Positions 47,677 through 56,558 are shown, numbered from the stretch's first letter. The stretch is 64,000 bases of DNA from Algoriphagus alkaliphilus (GCF_900103735.1 NZ_FMXE01000005.1:124001-188000); one strand, 5' to 3'. Numbers and translations are program-made. The notes: a model not told the origin generated them from the letters alone.

Positions 47677-47692
47677 TTCCACTATTATGCCA
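47677..47692 (-). promoter_or_regulatory. Candidate sigma-54-like promoter for permease 1
   Basis: On the minus strand TGGCATAATAGTGGAA lies just past the terminator, 62 bp from the outermost half-site of the upstream element. GG at the minus-24 position and G at minus-12 fit the sigma-54 pattern. The expected C of the minus-12 GC is A, so this is a weak match. Confidence 0.4.
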
Positions 47693-47697
47693 TAAAA

Positions 47698-47733
47698 AAA
47701 GCCCCTGAATTGGCTTCAGAGGCATTTTTTTGG
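47698..47733. terminator. Bidirectional terminator
   Basis: 9-bp stem GCCCCTGAA / TTCAGAGGC (one mismatch) with A7 on the left and T7 on the right. On the minus strand it would end read-through from the Gfo/Idh gene before the permease promoter. Confidence 0.8.
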
Positions 47734-47753
47734 ATTTAAGCCTAGTAAATACT

Positions 47754-47779
47754 CGAACATTTTTGTTCGCCAGCGAACA
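47754..47779. promoter_or_regulatory. Triple half-site element A (CGAACA / TGTTCG / CGAACA)
   Basis: CGAACA at 47754, TGTTCG at 47764 and CGAACA at 47774, each exactly 10 bp apart. This gives two overlapping inverted repeats, one of them the perfect TTGTTCGC-CA-GCGAACAA (47763-47780). The same arrangement recurs at 53788-53813. It looks like the site of a multimeric activator. Confidence 0.6.
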
Positions 47780-47900
47780 ATGATCAATTCTCAATGGTCA
47801 ATTTCCAATACTCAATTTTTCCATAGCCAAAGAATGTTCTCTTGTGTTTTGCTTCTTGTGTCTTGATTCTTTCTTCTTGTTTCTTGTTTTTTTGTCTTCC

Positions 47901-49250
47901 TCAAAACTTCCTATACTTCCCATCCAGGAACTTATTAGCTGCTTTTTCCGAGAATTTAGCTTTTCTGCTGTCCCAGTGGAGCATTTGATTGGGGAATCTT
48001 CCTGCAATCACTCCCAGCAATATGGTCTCAGTTAATCGGGCTGAATACTCAAACGGTGCAGTACATTCTCCATTTCCTAAGCAAGCATCCACAAACTGGT
48101 GGTAATGCTTCTTGCTTTCTCCATCATAGTCCTTCACCGGTGCTCCGAGATTAAATGGTGCTACCTCAAATTCCTGATATTTCCCGTCCACAATGAGCCG
48201 AGGCAATTGCTGGAAGTGAGGCAAAAGCAAGCGGCCTTTTTCCCCCATAAACATGGCACCCTGTTCCGGAAGTTTTTCTCCATTTGGCAATTTCAAATCT
48301 TCATGATCAGCAGGAGCTCCTGGTCCATCATACCATACCCACTTGAGCGTCTCGGCGGTATATGGAGTGGCTGGAAATTCATACGTCACGATATTATGCT
48401 CCGGAAAACCGAATCCAGTGGGTTGACGGCATTCATTGATAATTGTCCTCGGGACATCCAATTGAAGTGCATTGTATGGGGTATCAAAAATGTGTACTCC
48501 CATATCGCCGAGCGTTCCACAACCAAAATCCATAATTTTTCTCCAGTTGCCCGGATGGTAAACTCCTTCCTTATACGGTCGTTCGGGAGCAGTACCCAAC
48601 CAAAGATTCCAATCCAAATTAGCCGGCACAGGATCACTTCCGGTAGGTTCAGGTCCATCGTAACCCCAGTTTTTCGGTGACCAAGCACGAACTGTATTTA
48701 CTTTACCTATGATACCTGATTGGATGAGTAAGGTAGCTAGTTTGTAATCGTAAAATGAGTGCACCTGTATTCCCATCTGAGTCACCAAGTTTTTCTTCTT
48801 TGCCAAAGCCTTCATCTTTCGAGCCTCTGTCACATGGTGGGTCAGGGGTTTTTGGCAATAAACAGGCTTATTTATATTCATTGCCATCATAGAAGCTGGG
48901 GCATGGGTGTGGTCGGGAGTTGATACAATCACCGCATCGACGTTATTGGCCATTTCCTTAAGCATAATTCGGTAATCGGAATAGGTTTTTGCATTAGGAA
49001 AAAGCTTGGCTGCGGCAGCCAAATTATTGCTGTCCACATCACAAAGCGCAGTAACATCAACCAAGGAATGGGAAGAAATAGCCTTTAGATCCTCGAAACC
49101 CATATTTCCAACTCCAATATGTGCGGTACGAAGCCTTCCATCTGCTTTCATATTTGCCAGAGCAGCTGGCGATAATGCCAATCCGAATAATCCAAGTCCG
49201 GTTTTCTTAAGGAAATCCCTTCGGTCGATAAAGGTGAATTTTTTACTCAT
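47901..49250 (-). CDS. Tat-exported Gfo/Idh/MocA-family oxidoreductase
   Basis: The 449 residues begin with a Tat signal (DRRDFLKKTGLGLFGLALSP). The NAD(P) Rossmann domain follows with AHIGVGNMG, and VIVSTPDHTHA and KPVYCQKPLTHHVTEAR (the conserved EKP-like motif, here QKP) come next. The C-terminal domain is the Bacteroidota-type extension. Related exported enzymes oxidise or reduce the C3 of glycosides. The DUF1080 gene 25 bp upstream encodes a likely 3-keto-glycoside hydrolase, which supports that role. Folded export keeps the bound nicotinamide cofactor. Confidence 0.9.
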   Translation of the reverse strand: MSKKFTFIDRRDFLKKTGLGLFGLALSPAALANMKADGRLRTAHIGVGNMGFEDLKAISSHSLVDVTALCDVDSNNLAAAAKLFPNAKTYSDYRIMLKEMANNVDAVIVSTPDHTHAPASMMAMNINKPVYCQKPLTHHVTEARKMKALAKKKNLVTQMGIQVHSFYDYKLATLLIQSGIIGKVNTVRAWSPKNWGYDGPEPTGSDPVPANLDWNLWLGTAPERPYKEGVYHPGNWRKIMDFGCGTLGDMGVHIFDTPYNALQLDVPRTIINECRQPTGFGFPEHNIVTYEFPATPYTAETLKWVWYDGPGAPADHEDLKLPNGEKLPEQGAMFMGEKGRLLLPHFQQLPRLIVDGKYQEFEVAPFNLGAPVKDYDGESKKHYHQFVDACLGNGECTAPFEYSARLTETILLGVIAGRFPNQMLHWDSRKAKFSEKAANKFLDGKYRKF

Positions 49251-49275
49251 ATCCAGTTATGTTATTTTTTAAAAT

Positions 49276-49944
49276 CTATAATTCCTTGATTCTGATATTC
49301 CTGAAATGAACCACATCTCCATGTCCCAAAAATCCGATGTGTCCACTGCTTCGCTGCAAGCCAGGATGGTCTTTCTTATCCATGGTCCCATCTTTACTTG
49401 CCTCAAGGTAGTCGCCCTCCAAAATAGTCACCCCATTGAGGATTACTTTAATTTTTGGATGCTCTACGATCACTTCTTGTTGATTCCACTCGCCAAAGGG
49501 TTTCAAATATCCCCGCTTGGCGGGCATCACGCCGTACACCGAACCATGGTATTGGTATTCCTGTAGCTCTGCGTATTTCTCTGCTTCGTTGTCCAGAATT
49601 TGAAGTTCCTTTCCAACATAGGCCGCATCGCCCTCCAAAGGCGCGTGGATGCCCAAACCATTATTGGCGCCGGGGGTAAGCTGAAACTCAAATCTTAGAA
49701 TGAAGTTTCCGTATTCTTTTTCTGTAAAAAGATTGCCCCCACCAGTTCCCTTAGGGTCAATTATGATCATTCCATCCTGTGCCTGATAAGAGGTTTTATT
49801 TCCTACCCACCCATCTAAATTATTACCGTTGAAAAGTGGGACAAAACCTTTCTCCCCACTTGGCTTTTGGCTACTGCATGAAATCAATAATGCAACAAGG
49901 ATCAAAACCAAAATAGAAGTAATCGAATTTAATTCTCGCATCAT
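49276..49944 (-). CDS. DUF1080 lipoprotein (3-keto-disaccharide hydrolase-like)
   Basis: The 222-residue lipoprotein has lipobox LLISC (Cys23). The DUF1080 domain shows FVPLFNGNNLDGWVGN near the start, GNFILRFEFQLTPGANNGLGIH in the middle and GHIGFLGHGDVVHFRNIRIKEL at the end. It has a jelly-roll fold known from 3-keto-beta-glucopyranoside hydrolases that cleave C3-oxidised glycosides. It is co-transcribed with the Tat-exported oxidoreductase immediately downstream. Together they fit oxidative glycoside cleavage in the periplasm. Confidence 0.9.
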   Translation of the reverse strand: MMRELNSITSILVLILVALLISCSSQKPSGEKGFVPLFNGNNLDGWVGNKTSYQAQDGMIIIDPKGTGGGNLFTEKEYGNFILRFEFQLTPGANNGLGIHAPLEGDAAYVGKELQILDNEAEKYAELQEYQYHGSVYGVMPAKRGYLKPFGEWNQQEVIVEHPKIKVILNGVTILEGDYLEASKDGTMDKKDHPGLQRSSGHIGFLGHGDVVHFRNIRIKEL

Positions 49945-50093
49945 TTTATTTTTTGGCGATTCTTAGATATCTACAAAACTAATCGACAAATCGACTTTTC
50001 AAGGAATTTTCTAAACAAATGCCTTTTTTAAAAAAATAATTACTTTAAGAGACGTTTATTCATTTTTTCGGAAAAGCTCTTTCCTACAAAAGA

Positions 50094-50130
50094 TGAAAAA
50101 AAGGCCTTAAAATTTTTCTTCACAGGCCTT
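50094..50130 (-). terminator. Terminator of permease 2
   Basis: AAGGCCT / AGGCCTT stem around an A/T-rich loop with a T7 run on the minus strand, 32 bp after the permease 2 stop. Confidence 0.8.
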
Positions 50131-50162
50131 AAAATAGCAAGGATTACAAATAATTCTGGAAA

Positions 50163-52574
50163 TTATTCATCCTTCAATACTTTTGCTGGGTTAGTCTGGG
50201 CTGCCATATAGGAATGGAGCCCCACAATTAGCAGGCACAGCAACATCACTCCCAGTCCAGATAACACATAAATAAAATAAGGCATATCCACCCGATATTG
50301 GAAACCATTGAGCCAATCCCTCAAGAAGAAATAGGCGGGAAATACTGCAAGCAAAAATGAAATTCCAACCAAAACTAGGTAATCCTTTGAAATCAGAGCC
50401 AAAATTTGAGTCATGGTGGCCCCTAAAACTTTTCGGATGCTGATTTCTTTGGTTCGTTGAGCAATGGTATAGGAAGACAACCCAAAGAGTCCCATCGCAG
50501 AGATTAAAATGGCCAGGATACATGCTGCACCTAGCACATTTCTTATCCTCAAATCTTCTTCGTAAAACTGGTTGATCTCCTCATCCAAAAACTTGAATTC
50601 CGAAGTTTCAAAAGGATAAACATTTTTGAAAATGGCTTCAAGTTCTTGTTTGGAATAAGCTAGATTTTGTCCTGGTTCAAGTTTGACTGTGATCGATTGA
50701 AAATACTTCGGATTGGTGGTCATGATCATTGGCCTTATTTCTTCTCTCAGAGTTCTGGAGTGAAAATTATCAAACACGCCTATAATCTTCTTCTGTCCAC
50801 CTCCAAATCTTATTTCAAGGTTTAATGCAGCTTCAGGCTCTGAAATACCCGCTTCTTTCAGAAAGTTTCTATTGACCAAAATCTCATCAGGATTGGTCAA
50901 AAGGCTATTCCCTGCTAATAATGGAATACCATTTACACCGACGAATGCCGAATCCACATTCATCACCTGGACATATACCTGCTTCTCCGTGGTGTCTACG
51001 GGAATATAAGAATCCGATGTCCACAGGCTTGTAGAGGAAACCAAACTTCCGCTCAGACTGGATCCTTTGACTACGGCATTCTGATTGATTCTTTCCTGAA
51101 GCTGAACCATTTTTTCGGTCGGGGACATAAAAGGCAGACTTGCATACATAATTGCGCTTTTGTCAAAGCCCAATGGCTGGCTAGAGACAAAATTAATCTG
51201 ATAATTGAGTACCAAAACCAAAATGATAAATGCAATGGAAGATGAAAACTGAATGACAGTCAGGTTTTTTCTGAGAAATATTCCAAGAGAAAATCGGGTA
51301 TGGGCAGCCTTCTCCCCTTTCAAAGCTCGCTGAGGATCATACCCTGAAAGAATCATTGAAGGGTAAATACCGGAGACAAAGGAAAGAATTGCCGGAAACA
51401 GGAAGTAAAACATCAAATTTTGCATGGCAGAATAATCTACCAAAAAGCCATCTGGCAAGTAGGACGCAAAAACTGACCGAAGCACCTCAACCAATACCAT
51501 TCCTGTTCCAGTGGCTAAAATCACCAACAAGTAAGTTTCAGTTAAAAATTGGAAAATCAATTCTCCGCGTCTTCCACCCAGTGTTTTCCTGATCCCAACT
51601 TCCTTGGCCCGACCAATAGCCTGAGCGGTTTCCAGATTGACAAAATTAAGGGTAGCCAAAGCCAAAATAATCAATCCGATATAGATCAGTCCGTTTAGAA
51701 AAACCTTTGAAACGGCCGTATCAGTATAGTTCTGCCCAAAGTGCATTTCTGACAAAGGCTCGGCGGTAAAACTGGTATTGCTGACCTCATTTTTAGAATA
51801 GTTTTTTTCAGCCAATTTATTCAAAGACTCACCTAAACCATCTTGATCCAATGGACTTATCACTTTCACAAATAGCTGCGAACTGGAATTCACATTGCCC
51901 CAGCTGTGAAGGCCATACCATTGTTTTTGTTCTTCTGTCTCAATGGTAGAATAGGATATAAAGTCTCTGAAAATGAAATCCGTATTTTCGGTGTAATCCA
52001 CCACCACTCCGGTGACTTGAGTCAGGATCGTATCTTTATCAATCCACATCAATTCCTTTCCCAAGGCATCAAGGGGTTGAACTCCCGGAAAATACTTTTC
52101 CAGGTTGCTTTGTGTAATTACTACAGTATTGGGTTGGAGAAGCGCACTGAGAGGATTTCCTGCGAGCCATTTTCTGGGGAAAATCTGAAAAAAACCAGGA
52201 TCAGCAAAAGTTACTTTATCGGTTCTTCCCATCACTCTATTTCCTTCCGGAACTACAACTAAAGTCTGATATAGCGTATTTAGCCTTCCCTTGGCTTCTA
52301 TTCCCGAAATTTCAGAATCGATCACCTCGCCCAAAGGACCTGGAGTGCCTGAGTTTGGGTAATTTTCTCCATTTGAATAGGAAGTTGTTGTATTGATCCG
52401 AAAAATCCGGTCTCGATCCGGATGAAATCGGTCAAAACTGTGGGCATGCCAGACCACATTGAAGATCAAAAACGATATCGAAATCCCAAGCGAAAGACCT
52501 AAGATGTGAATGGCAGTTCGGAGTCTATTTCGAGTCAAATTCCTCCAGGCGATGGTGAAGTAGTTTTTGAGCAT
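50163..52574 (-). CDS. MacB/FtsX-like ABC transporter permease 2
   Basis: 803 residues from an ATG that yields the canonical MLKNYFTIAWRNLTRNRLRT opening. It has the central coupling motif KEVGIRKTLGGRRGELIFQFLTE and the C-terminal one KEISIRKVLGATMTQILALIS. No nucleotide-binding domain is present. Transcription may enter from the DUF4097 gene upstream through a 162-bp spacer made of repeat modules. It ends at its own terminator before the DUF1080 gene. Confidence 0.92.
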   Translation of the reverse strand: MLKNYFTIAWRNLTRNRLRTAIHILGLSLGISISFLIFNVVWHAHSFDRFHPDRDRIFRINTTTSYSNGENYPNSGTPGPLGEVIDSEISGIEAKGRLNTLYQTLVVVPEGNRVMGRTDKVTFADPGFFQIFPRKWLAGNPLSALLQPNTVVITQSNLEKYFPGVQPLDALGKELMWIDKDTILTQVTGVVVDYTENTDFIFRDFISYSTIETEEQKQWYGLHSWGNVNSSSQLFVKVISPLDQDGLGESLNKLAEKNYSKNEVSNTSFTAEPLSEMHFGQNYTDTAVSKVFLNGLIYIGLIILALATLNFVNLETAQAIGRAKEVGIRKTLGGRRGELIFQFLTETYLLVILATGTGMVLVEVLRSVFASYLPDGFLVDYSAMQNLMFYFLFPAILSFVSGIYPSMILSGYDPQRALKGEKAAHTRFSLGIFLRKNLTVIQFSSSIAFIILVLVLNYQINFVSSQPLGFDKSAIMYASLPFMSPTEKMVQLQERINQNAVVKGSSLSGSLVSSTSLWTSDSYIPVDTTEKQVYVQVMNVDSAFVGVNGIPLLAGNSLLTNPDEILVNRNFLKEAGISEPEAALNLEIRFGGGQKKIIGVFDNFHSRTLREEIRPMIMTTNPKYFQSITVKLEPGQNLAYSKQELEAIFKNVYPFETSEFKFLDEEINQFYEEDLRIRNVLGAACILAILISAMGLFGLSSYTIAQRTKEISIRKVLGATMTQILALISKDYLVLVGISFLLAVFPAYFFLRDWLNGFQYRVDMPYFIYVLSGLGVMLLCLLIVGLHSYMAAQTNPAKVLKDE

Positions 52575-52736
52575 GATCTGGATTGAAAGATTTTAAAATT
52601 GGAAGTACTTGTCCGCCGTGGCGGATTGGAAAATTTAAGTTGGAAGGTGTTAAAGTTGTAAGGTTTCCTTTGGTCAAGGGCCAAACTATATTCAAGGCCT
52701 CGTAAATCGTATTTCGTAACTCGTTGTTCCTTCAAA
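52575..52736 (-). repeat. Compound spacer, copy 1
   Basis: On the coding strand the order is: ACGAAATACGATTTACGAGG; a GTTTGGCCCTTGACC...CAACTTTAAC block (52649-52687) that is identical over 39 bp to 59069-59107; CACCTTCCAACTT; the palindrome at 52612-52625; and CTTCCAATTTTAAAATCTTT (52586-52605), 12 bp before the permease start. Confidence 0.8.
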
Positions 52737-53681
52737 TCAATCCATAAACTCAAGGCTGATGCTTCCACCTGAGCTTTGCATTGAAATCAAAGGGCCTCCA
52801 CCGTTCATTTTCCCAACGATCAAATCCTTTTTCATCTCACCGTCGAAATTTTTTAAGTGCGTGTTCACCCGTCCACCACGTAGGTCCAAATTCAATCCAA
52901 GTCCTGCAGGAACCTCAGCCGATATACTTCCACCTGAGCTTTTAAAAGACAAATCTTCTTCTATTGCTAGCAGTTTGGCCCTGATCGAACCTCCACTGGT
53001 ACTGGCTGTTATTTTTCCGGTAATGTCCTCAAGGGTGACACTTCCGCCGGAGGTATTGACACTCACACTACCCCTCAGGTCAGCTATCTTTACTGCCCCT
53101 CCACTGGATTGCACATCTACTTGGCCTTCAAAATCAGTCAATGAAAAAGAACCCCCGGAGCTTTTGGAAGTCACTGTGCCGGATGAATTCACCACCCGGA
53201 TGGATCCACCGCTGGTTGAGATTTGCTGTGAGCCTTTTAGATTATCAATGGAGATGGAACCTCCACTGGATTGAAATTGGGAGGAGATTTCTATCGGTGC
53301 CTGAACTTTAAAAGAAAGGCTGAGGTTGTTTCCGTTTTTCCAGCCATCATTGCTTTTGCTTTTCACTTTCAGGGAAATGGTATTCCCACTTTTGGAAATA
53401 TCCAAAATGTAGTTTTCCAAAAGTTTCTCCACTTCTGCGTCTGTGGATCCGATTTCCTTACCGTTTCTTTTGACAATCATGTCCACAATGACCTGGTTGC
53501 CGCTGACGCCAGTGACAGACACACTTGATCCGGAAGTTTCCACTTCGAGATTTCCTTTTCCGCTGAGCGTAAACTCCTTGGTAAGATAGGGATCAGCCTG
53601 AATGAGAGCAGATACTTGTTGGACAAATGCAAAAAACAGAGCGAGAGATAATCCGAGTACTACAAGTTTTGAGTTTTTCAT
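52737..53681 (-). CDS. DUF4097-type exported beta-repeat protein
   Basis: The start is set at the ATG at 53681, giving a signal peptide (MKNSKLVVLGLSLALFFAFV). Codons further out are TTG and lie in the promoter region. The 314-residue mature protein is a right-handed beta-solenoid candidate. From about residue 140 the motif S(S/T)SGG(S/A)(I/F/V) recurs nine times at roughly 18-25 residue intervals (SSGGSISID, TSGGSIRVV, SSGGSFSLT, SSGGAVKIA, TSGGSVTLE, TSGGSIRAK, SSGGSISAE, SSGGSISLE). Family members are called putative adhesins, but the role is unproven. A triple half-site element lies 107 bp upstream. Confidence 0.85.
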   Translation of the reverse strand: MKNSKLVVLGLSLALFFAFVQQVSALIQADPYLTKEFTLSGKGNLEVETSGSSVSVTGVSGNQVIVDMIVKRNGKEIGSTDAEVEKLLENYILDISKSGNTISLKVKSKSNDGWKNGNNLSLSFKVQAPIEISSQFQSSGGSISIDNLKGSQQISTSGGSIRVVNSSGTVTSKSSGGSFSLTDFEGQVDVQSSGGAVKIADLRGSVSVNTSGGSVTLEDITGKITASTSGGSIRAKLLAIEEDLSFKSSGGSISAEVPAGLGLNLDLRGGRVNTHLKNFDGEMKKDLIVGKMNGGGPLISMQSSGGSISLEFMD

Positions 53682-53711
53682 GATGGAATTGAAAATGGAC
53701 AATTCCAGTAA

Positions 53712-53727
53712 TCCTACTTCTGTGCCA
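53712..53727 (-). promoter_or_regulatory. Candidate sigma-54-like promoter for the DUF4097 gene
   Basis: On the minus strand TGGCACAGAAGTAGGA, 46 bp before the start codon and 61 bp from the outermost half-site. TGGCAC is a perfect minus-24 hexamer. The minus-12 region has G followed by G instead of GC. Confidence 0.45.
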
Positions 53728-53787
53728 GTGAAAAAGTAGCTCCACTTGTTCAAATCAAAGGTTTTATGCCCAAAAGCATAAAGTACT

Positions 53788-53813
53788 CGGACAATTTTGT
53801 TCGATAACGGGCA
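53788..53813. promoter_or_regulatory. Triple half-site element B (CGGACA / TGTTCG / CGGGCA)
   Basis: CGGACA at 53788, TGTTCG at 53798 and CGGGCA at 53808, with the same 10-bp phase as element A. The two elements are similar over about 32 bp from TACTCG to CAA, although the flanking DNA is not. Confidence 0.6.
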
Positions 53814-53959
53814 AAAGAAAAAGGAAGAGAATTAAAAAATGAAAAAGTTGAAGGGTTCAAAAGTTGGAAAGTTTAAATGTAGTAAAAGTTGAATGGCTAA
53901 TGAAGCGTGTATTTTCAATTTCAAAATCGTAAATCCAAAATCAAAAATCGTAAATCCCT

Positions 53960-56401
53960 TTACTCACTCTTCAAGCTGTCAATCGGATTGACCACCGCCG
54001 CCCGATACGATTGGGATAGAATTATGGCAAAACTGATTAGCAAAATAGCCCCTACTCCTATTCCGATAGGAATCAACCCAATGCTAACTCTCGAAGCAAA
54101 GAAATTGAGCCACATGGTATTGATAAAAAAGGCTGCGGGAACTGACAGAAAAACAGCAAGGCCCAATAACTTGATAAACCCTTTCGAGAGCAAATAGATA
54201 ATTTCGGGAATGCTTGAACCCAAAGTCTTCCGTATTCCAATTTCCTTGACTCGGGTTTGAGCGGTGTACATTGCCATCCCAAGTAAGCCTAGCAGGGAAA
54301 CGAAGATTGCCAAAAACGATATTAGACCTATCACCTTCATGACATCTCCTAAGACCTGATGAATAAATAGCAGCTCTTGATCTAGGTATTTGTAGGAAAA
54401 TTTTGAGTCAGGATTTACTTCCTTCCAGGCAGATTCAAGAGAGGCCAAAGTTTGCTGTTGGTTTTGGCCGGACACTTTCACTAAGGCAAATGCTAGTGCA
54501 TCATTCCTGTTGCGCAGCACCAAACTTTCCATTTCCCGATCTGGAGAGAGAAACTGAAAATCCCTTACTACTCCCGCGATCTGTACATTCTTAAATTCTT
54601 CCCACTCATTCAAGGTCAATTGACGGCCGATGGCCTGGTCATTGCTGCCAAGGTTGAATGTTTTGACCGCAAACTCATTGATCAAAACCAGGTTTTCACT
54701 GCCCTCAACAGGCAAATTTTCACCTGAAACAATATTCAGCCCTAGCACATCCACTGTTTGGTTGTTGATATCAAAGAAATTAGATTGAACACTATCCGTG
54801 GGAAAGTCGGGATTGACAACCTCCAAACTGAGATTCCAGCCCCCACCGGGAATCAGGGAAGTTGCCCCTATCTCAGAAACTGCCGGATTAGAAGCTACAG
54901 CCTGCGCAAAGCGCTGGTAATTGTCAGGATTGTAAAGCTTCACATTTATGATATTTTCCTTGTCAAAGCCATAGTCAAAATTCAACATATGCCTGGACTG
55001 CGACTGGATCAAAACGACGGATATAATGAAGATCAGAGAAATCGAAAACTGAAAAACCAGTAGGACATTTCTGATCCCCAAACTTTTAAAAATCCTCACA
55101 TTACTCAGCTTATTGAACAGGCTGACCGGATTAAGTTTTGCCACATAAGTCGCCGGAAGTATTCCAGCCACAAATCCCACCAGAACACTAAATCCTATGA
55201 AAATCACTATCCCTGGCAGACTTTGGCTGAAAGAAATCTTCAAGTACTGATTGAATGTCAAACCCAAAAATCCCTGCTCGAGAATCTGAAGCAGAAGAAA
55301 GGCAAAAAATAAGGAGCAAAGTGAAATCAGGACCGCTTCAGTGATGAATTGAACAAAAATCTGGGATTTATTGGCTCCTGACACTTTTCTTACTCCCACT
55401 TCCTTCAGACGTGTCAAAGACCTAGCTACAGCCATATTGGTATAGTTCAGACAGGCCGAGAACATCACGATCAGGCACAAAACACCCAAAATCCACAGGA
55501 CAACTTTTGGGATAGAGACATGTGTGGTGTTGCTGATGAATTCTGTCGGAGAAAGATCCCGCAAGGCCATGGCCTTGAACGAATGCTTATTATCGTATTT
55601 CGGTCCATAGATTTCTTCAGAAATTTGATCCAGATTGGCCTGAAGATCTTCCTTGCTTTGCCCCTCTTTCATCAGGACGTAAGTATAGTTGGTCCAGACA
55701 TTTTCCCAGTTGTTATCCTCGATTGTTCTGACAGCCCCTGCTGGCAAAGACTTCATGGTGTTCAGCGAAGCCAGAAATTTGAATGGAAGGTGCGTCTTTC
55801 CCGGATTGGGATTCAGTACACCTGTGATGGTGAAGTAACCAAAATCTGTGACTGAATTTCCTTCCTCGATATCCATGGCACGCATGTCTTTATCCTGAAA
55901 CCTCACCGACTTGCCCAGAGCCGATTCACTTCCAAAAAGAATCTCAGACATTTCCGAGGTGATCACGAGGGAATAGGGCTCATTTAATGCCGTGTTTGGA
56001 TCACCTTCTTTGAAACTAAAGTCAAGAATCTGAAACAGATTACCTTCAGCAAAATAGCCTCCTCCAGTCGCAAATTTATCCGCATAAATTACGTCACCTC
56101 CGATTTCACTGTTGATCGCGGCAGCTGCTTCGATGCCTGGAAATTCGGTTGTGAGTTTTTCGGCGAGGGGCAAAGCAGAACTCGCTGACTCCCCGGTGTT
56201 TTCCTGATAGCGCGTAGTGTGAACCCGATAGATCCTATCTTTTTTGGAATGGTATGTATCAAAACTGTATTGGTCCATCCCAATCATAATGATGAGCAGG
56301 CAAACCGACATACTGACTGCCAGTCCAAGTATATTGATCAGGCTAAAAGATTTGTTGCGGAATAGATTCCTCCAGGCTATGATGATGTAGTTCTTGAGCA
56401 T
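53960..56401 (-). CDS. MacB/FtsX-like ABC transporter permease 3
   Basis: 813 residues with the opening MLKNYIIIAWRNLFRNKSFS. The central motif is KEVGVRKVSGANKSQIFVQFITE and the C-terminal motif is KEIGIRKTLGSSIPEIIYLLS. Its first periplasmic domain is longer than in permeases 1 and 2, and it includes an acidic stretch (MDIEEGNSVTDFG). No ATPase gene is adjacent. The 157-bp spacer upstream has only the first repeat module. Confidence 0.92.
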   Translation of the reverse strand: MLKNYIIIAWRNLFRNKSFSLINILGLAVSMSVCLLIIMIGMDQYSFDTYHSKKDRIYRVHTTRYQENTGESASSALPLAEKLTTEFPGIEAAAAINSEIGGDVIYADKFATGGGYFAEGNLFQILDFSFKEGDPNTALNEPYSLVITSEMSEILFGSESALGKSVRFQDKDMRAMDIEEGNSVTDFGYFTITGVLNPNPGKTHLPFKFLASLNTMKSLPAGAVRTIEDNNWENVWTNYTYVLMKEGQSKEDLQANLDQISEEIYGPKYDNKHSFKAMALRDLSPTEFISNTTHVSIPKVVLWILGVLCLIVMFSACLNYTNMAVARSLTRLKEVGVRKVSGANKSQIFVQFITEAVLISLCSLFFAFLLLQILEQGFLGLTFNQYLKISFSQSLPGIVIFIGFSVLVGFVAGILPATYVAKLNPVSLFNKLSNVRIFKSLGIRNVLLVFQFSISLIFIISVVLIQSQSRHMLNFDYGFDKENIINVKLYNPDNYQRFAQAVASNPAVSEIGATSLIPGGGWNLSLEVVNPDFPTDSVQSNFFDINNQTVDVLGLNIVSGENLPVEGSENLVLINEFAVKTFNLGSNDQAIGRQLTLNEWEEFKNVQIAGVVRDFQFLSPDREMESLVLRNRNDALAFALVKVSGQNQQQTLASLESAWKEVNPDSKFSYKYLDQELLFIHQVLGDVMKVIGLISFLAIFVSLLGLLGMAMYTAQTRVKEIGIRKTLGSSIPEIIYLLSKGFIKLLGLAVFLSVPAAFFINTMWLNFFASRVSIGLIPIGIGVGAILLISFAIILSQSYRAAVVNPIDSLKSE

Positions 56402-56558
56402 AGCTGTTAGATATCACTCAAGGGTTGGAGGTTACAAAACTGAAAGAAAATTTTTAGGGTTAGTTTAAATGAAATTCAGGATCTCACTGCGACTGCCAAC
56501 TTTACCGTCTTGTCTCTTGCTTCTTGTGTCTAAAATCTTAATACTAGATACTTCAAAA
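56402..56558 (-). repeat. Spacer with an AGACACAAGAAGCAAGAGACAAG module
   Basis: Directly after the permease 4 stop, the coding strand reads AGTATCTAGTATTAAGATT, then TTAGACACAAGAAGCAAGAG and GGCAGTCGCAGT. The half nearer permease 3 is unique sequence. Confidence 0.7.

Larger units (their letters stand above)
47509..47900 (-). other. Leader and regulatory spacer between the Gfo/Idh gene and permease 1
   Basis: 392 bp. In order on the minus strand: purine-rich words after the Gfo/Idh stop (GACAAAAAAACAAGAAACAAGAAG, AAGACACAAGAAGCAAAACACAAG), a triple half-site element, a bidirectional terminator, a TGGCAT box, a leader of about 180 nt and the GC-rich palindrome. No gene is visible. Confidence 0.55.
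53682..53959 (-). other. Regulatory spacer between permease 3 and the DUF4097 gene
   Basis: 278 bp. On the coding strand it starts with GGATTTACGATTTTTGATTTTGGATTTACG, then CAACTTTTACTACATTT / CTTTCCAACTTTTGAACCC words. These are followed by the triple half-site element, a small TTATGC/GCATAA hairpin and the TGGCAC box. Confidence 0.6.
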
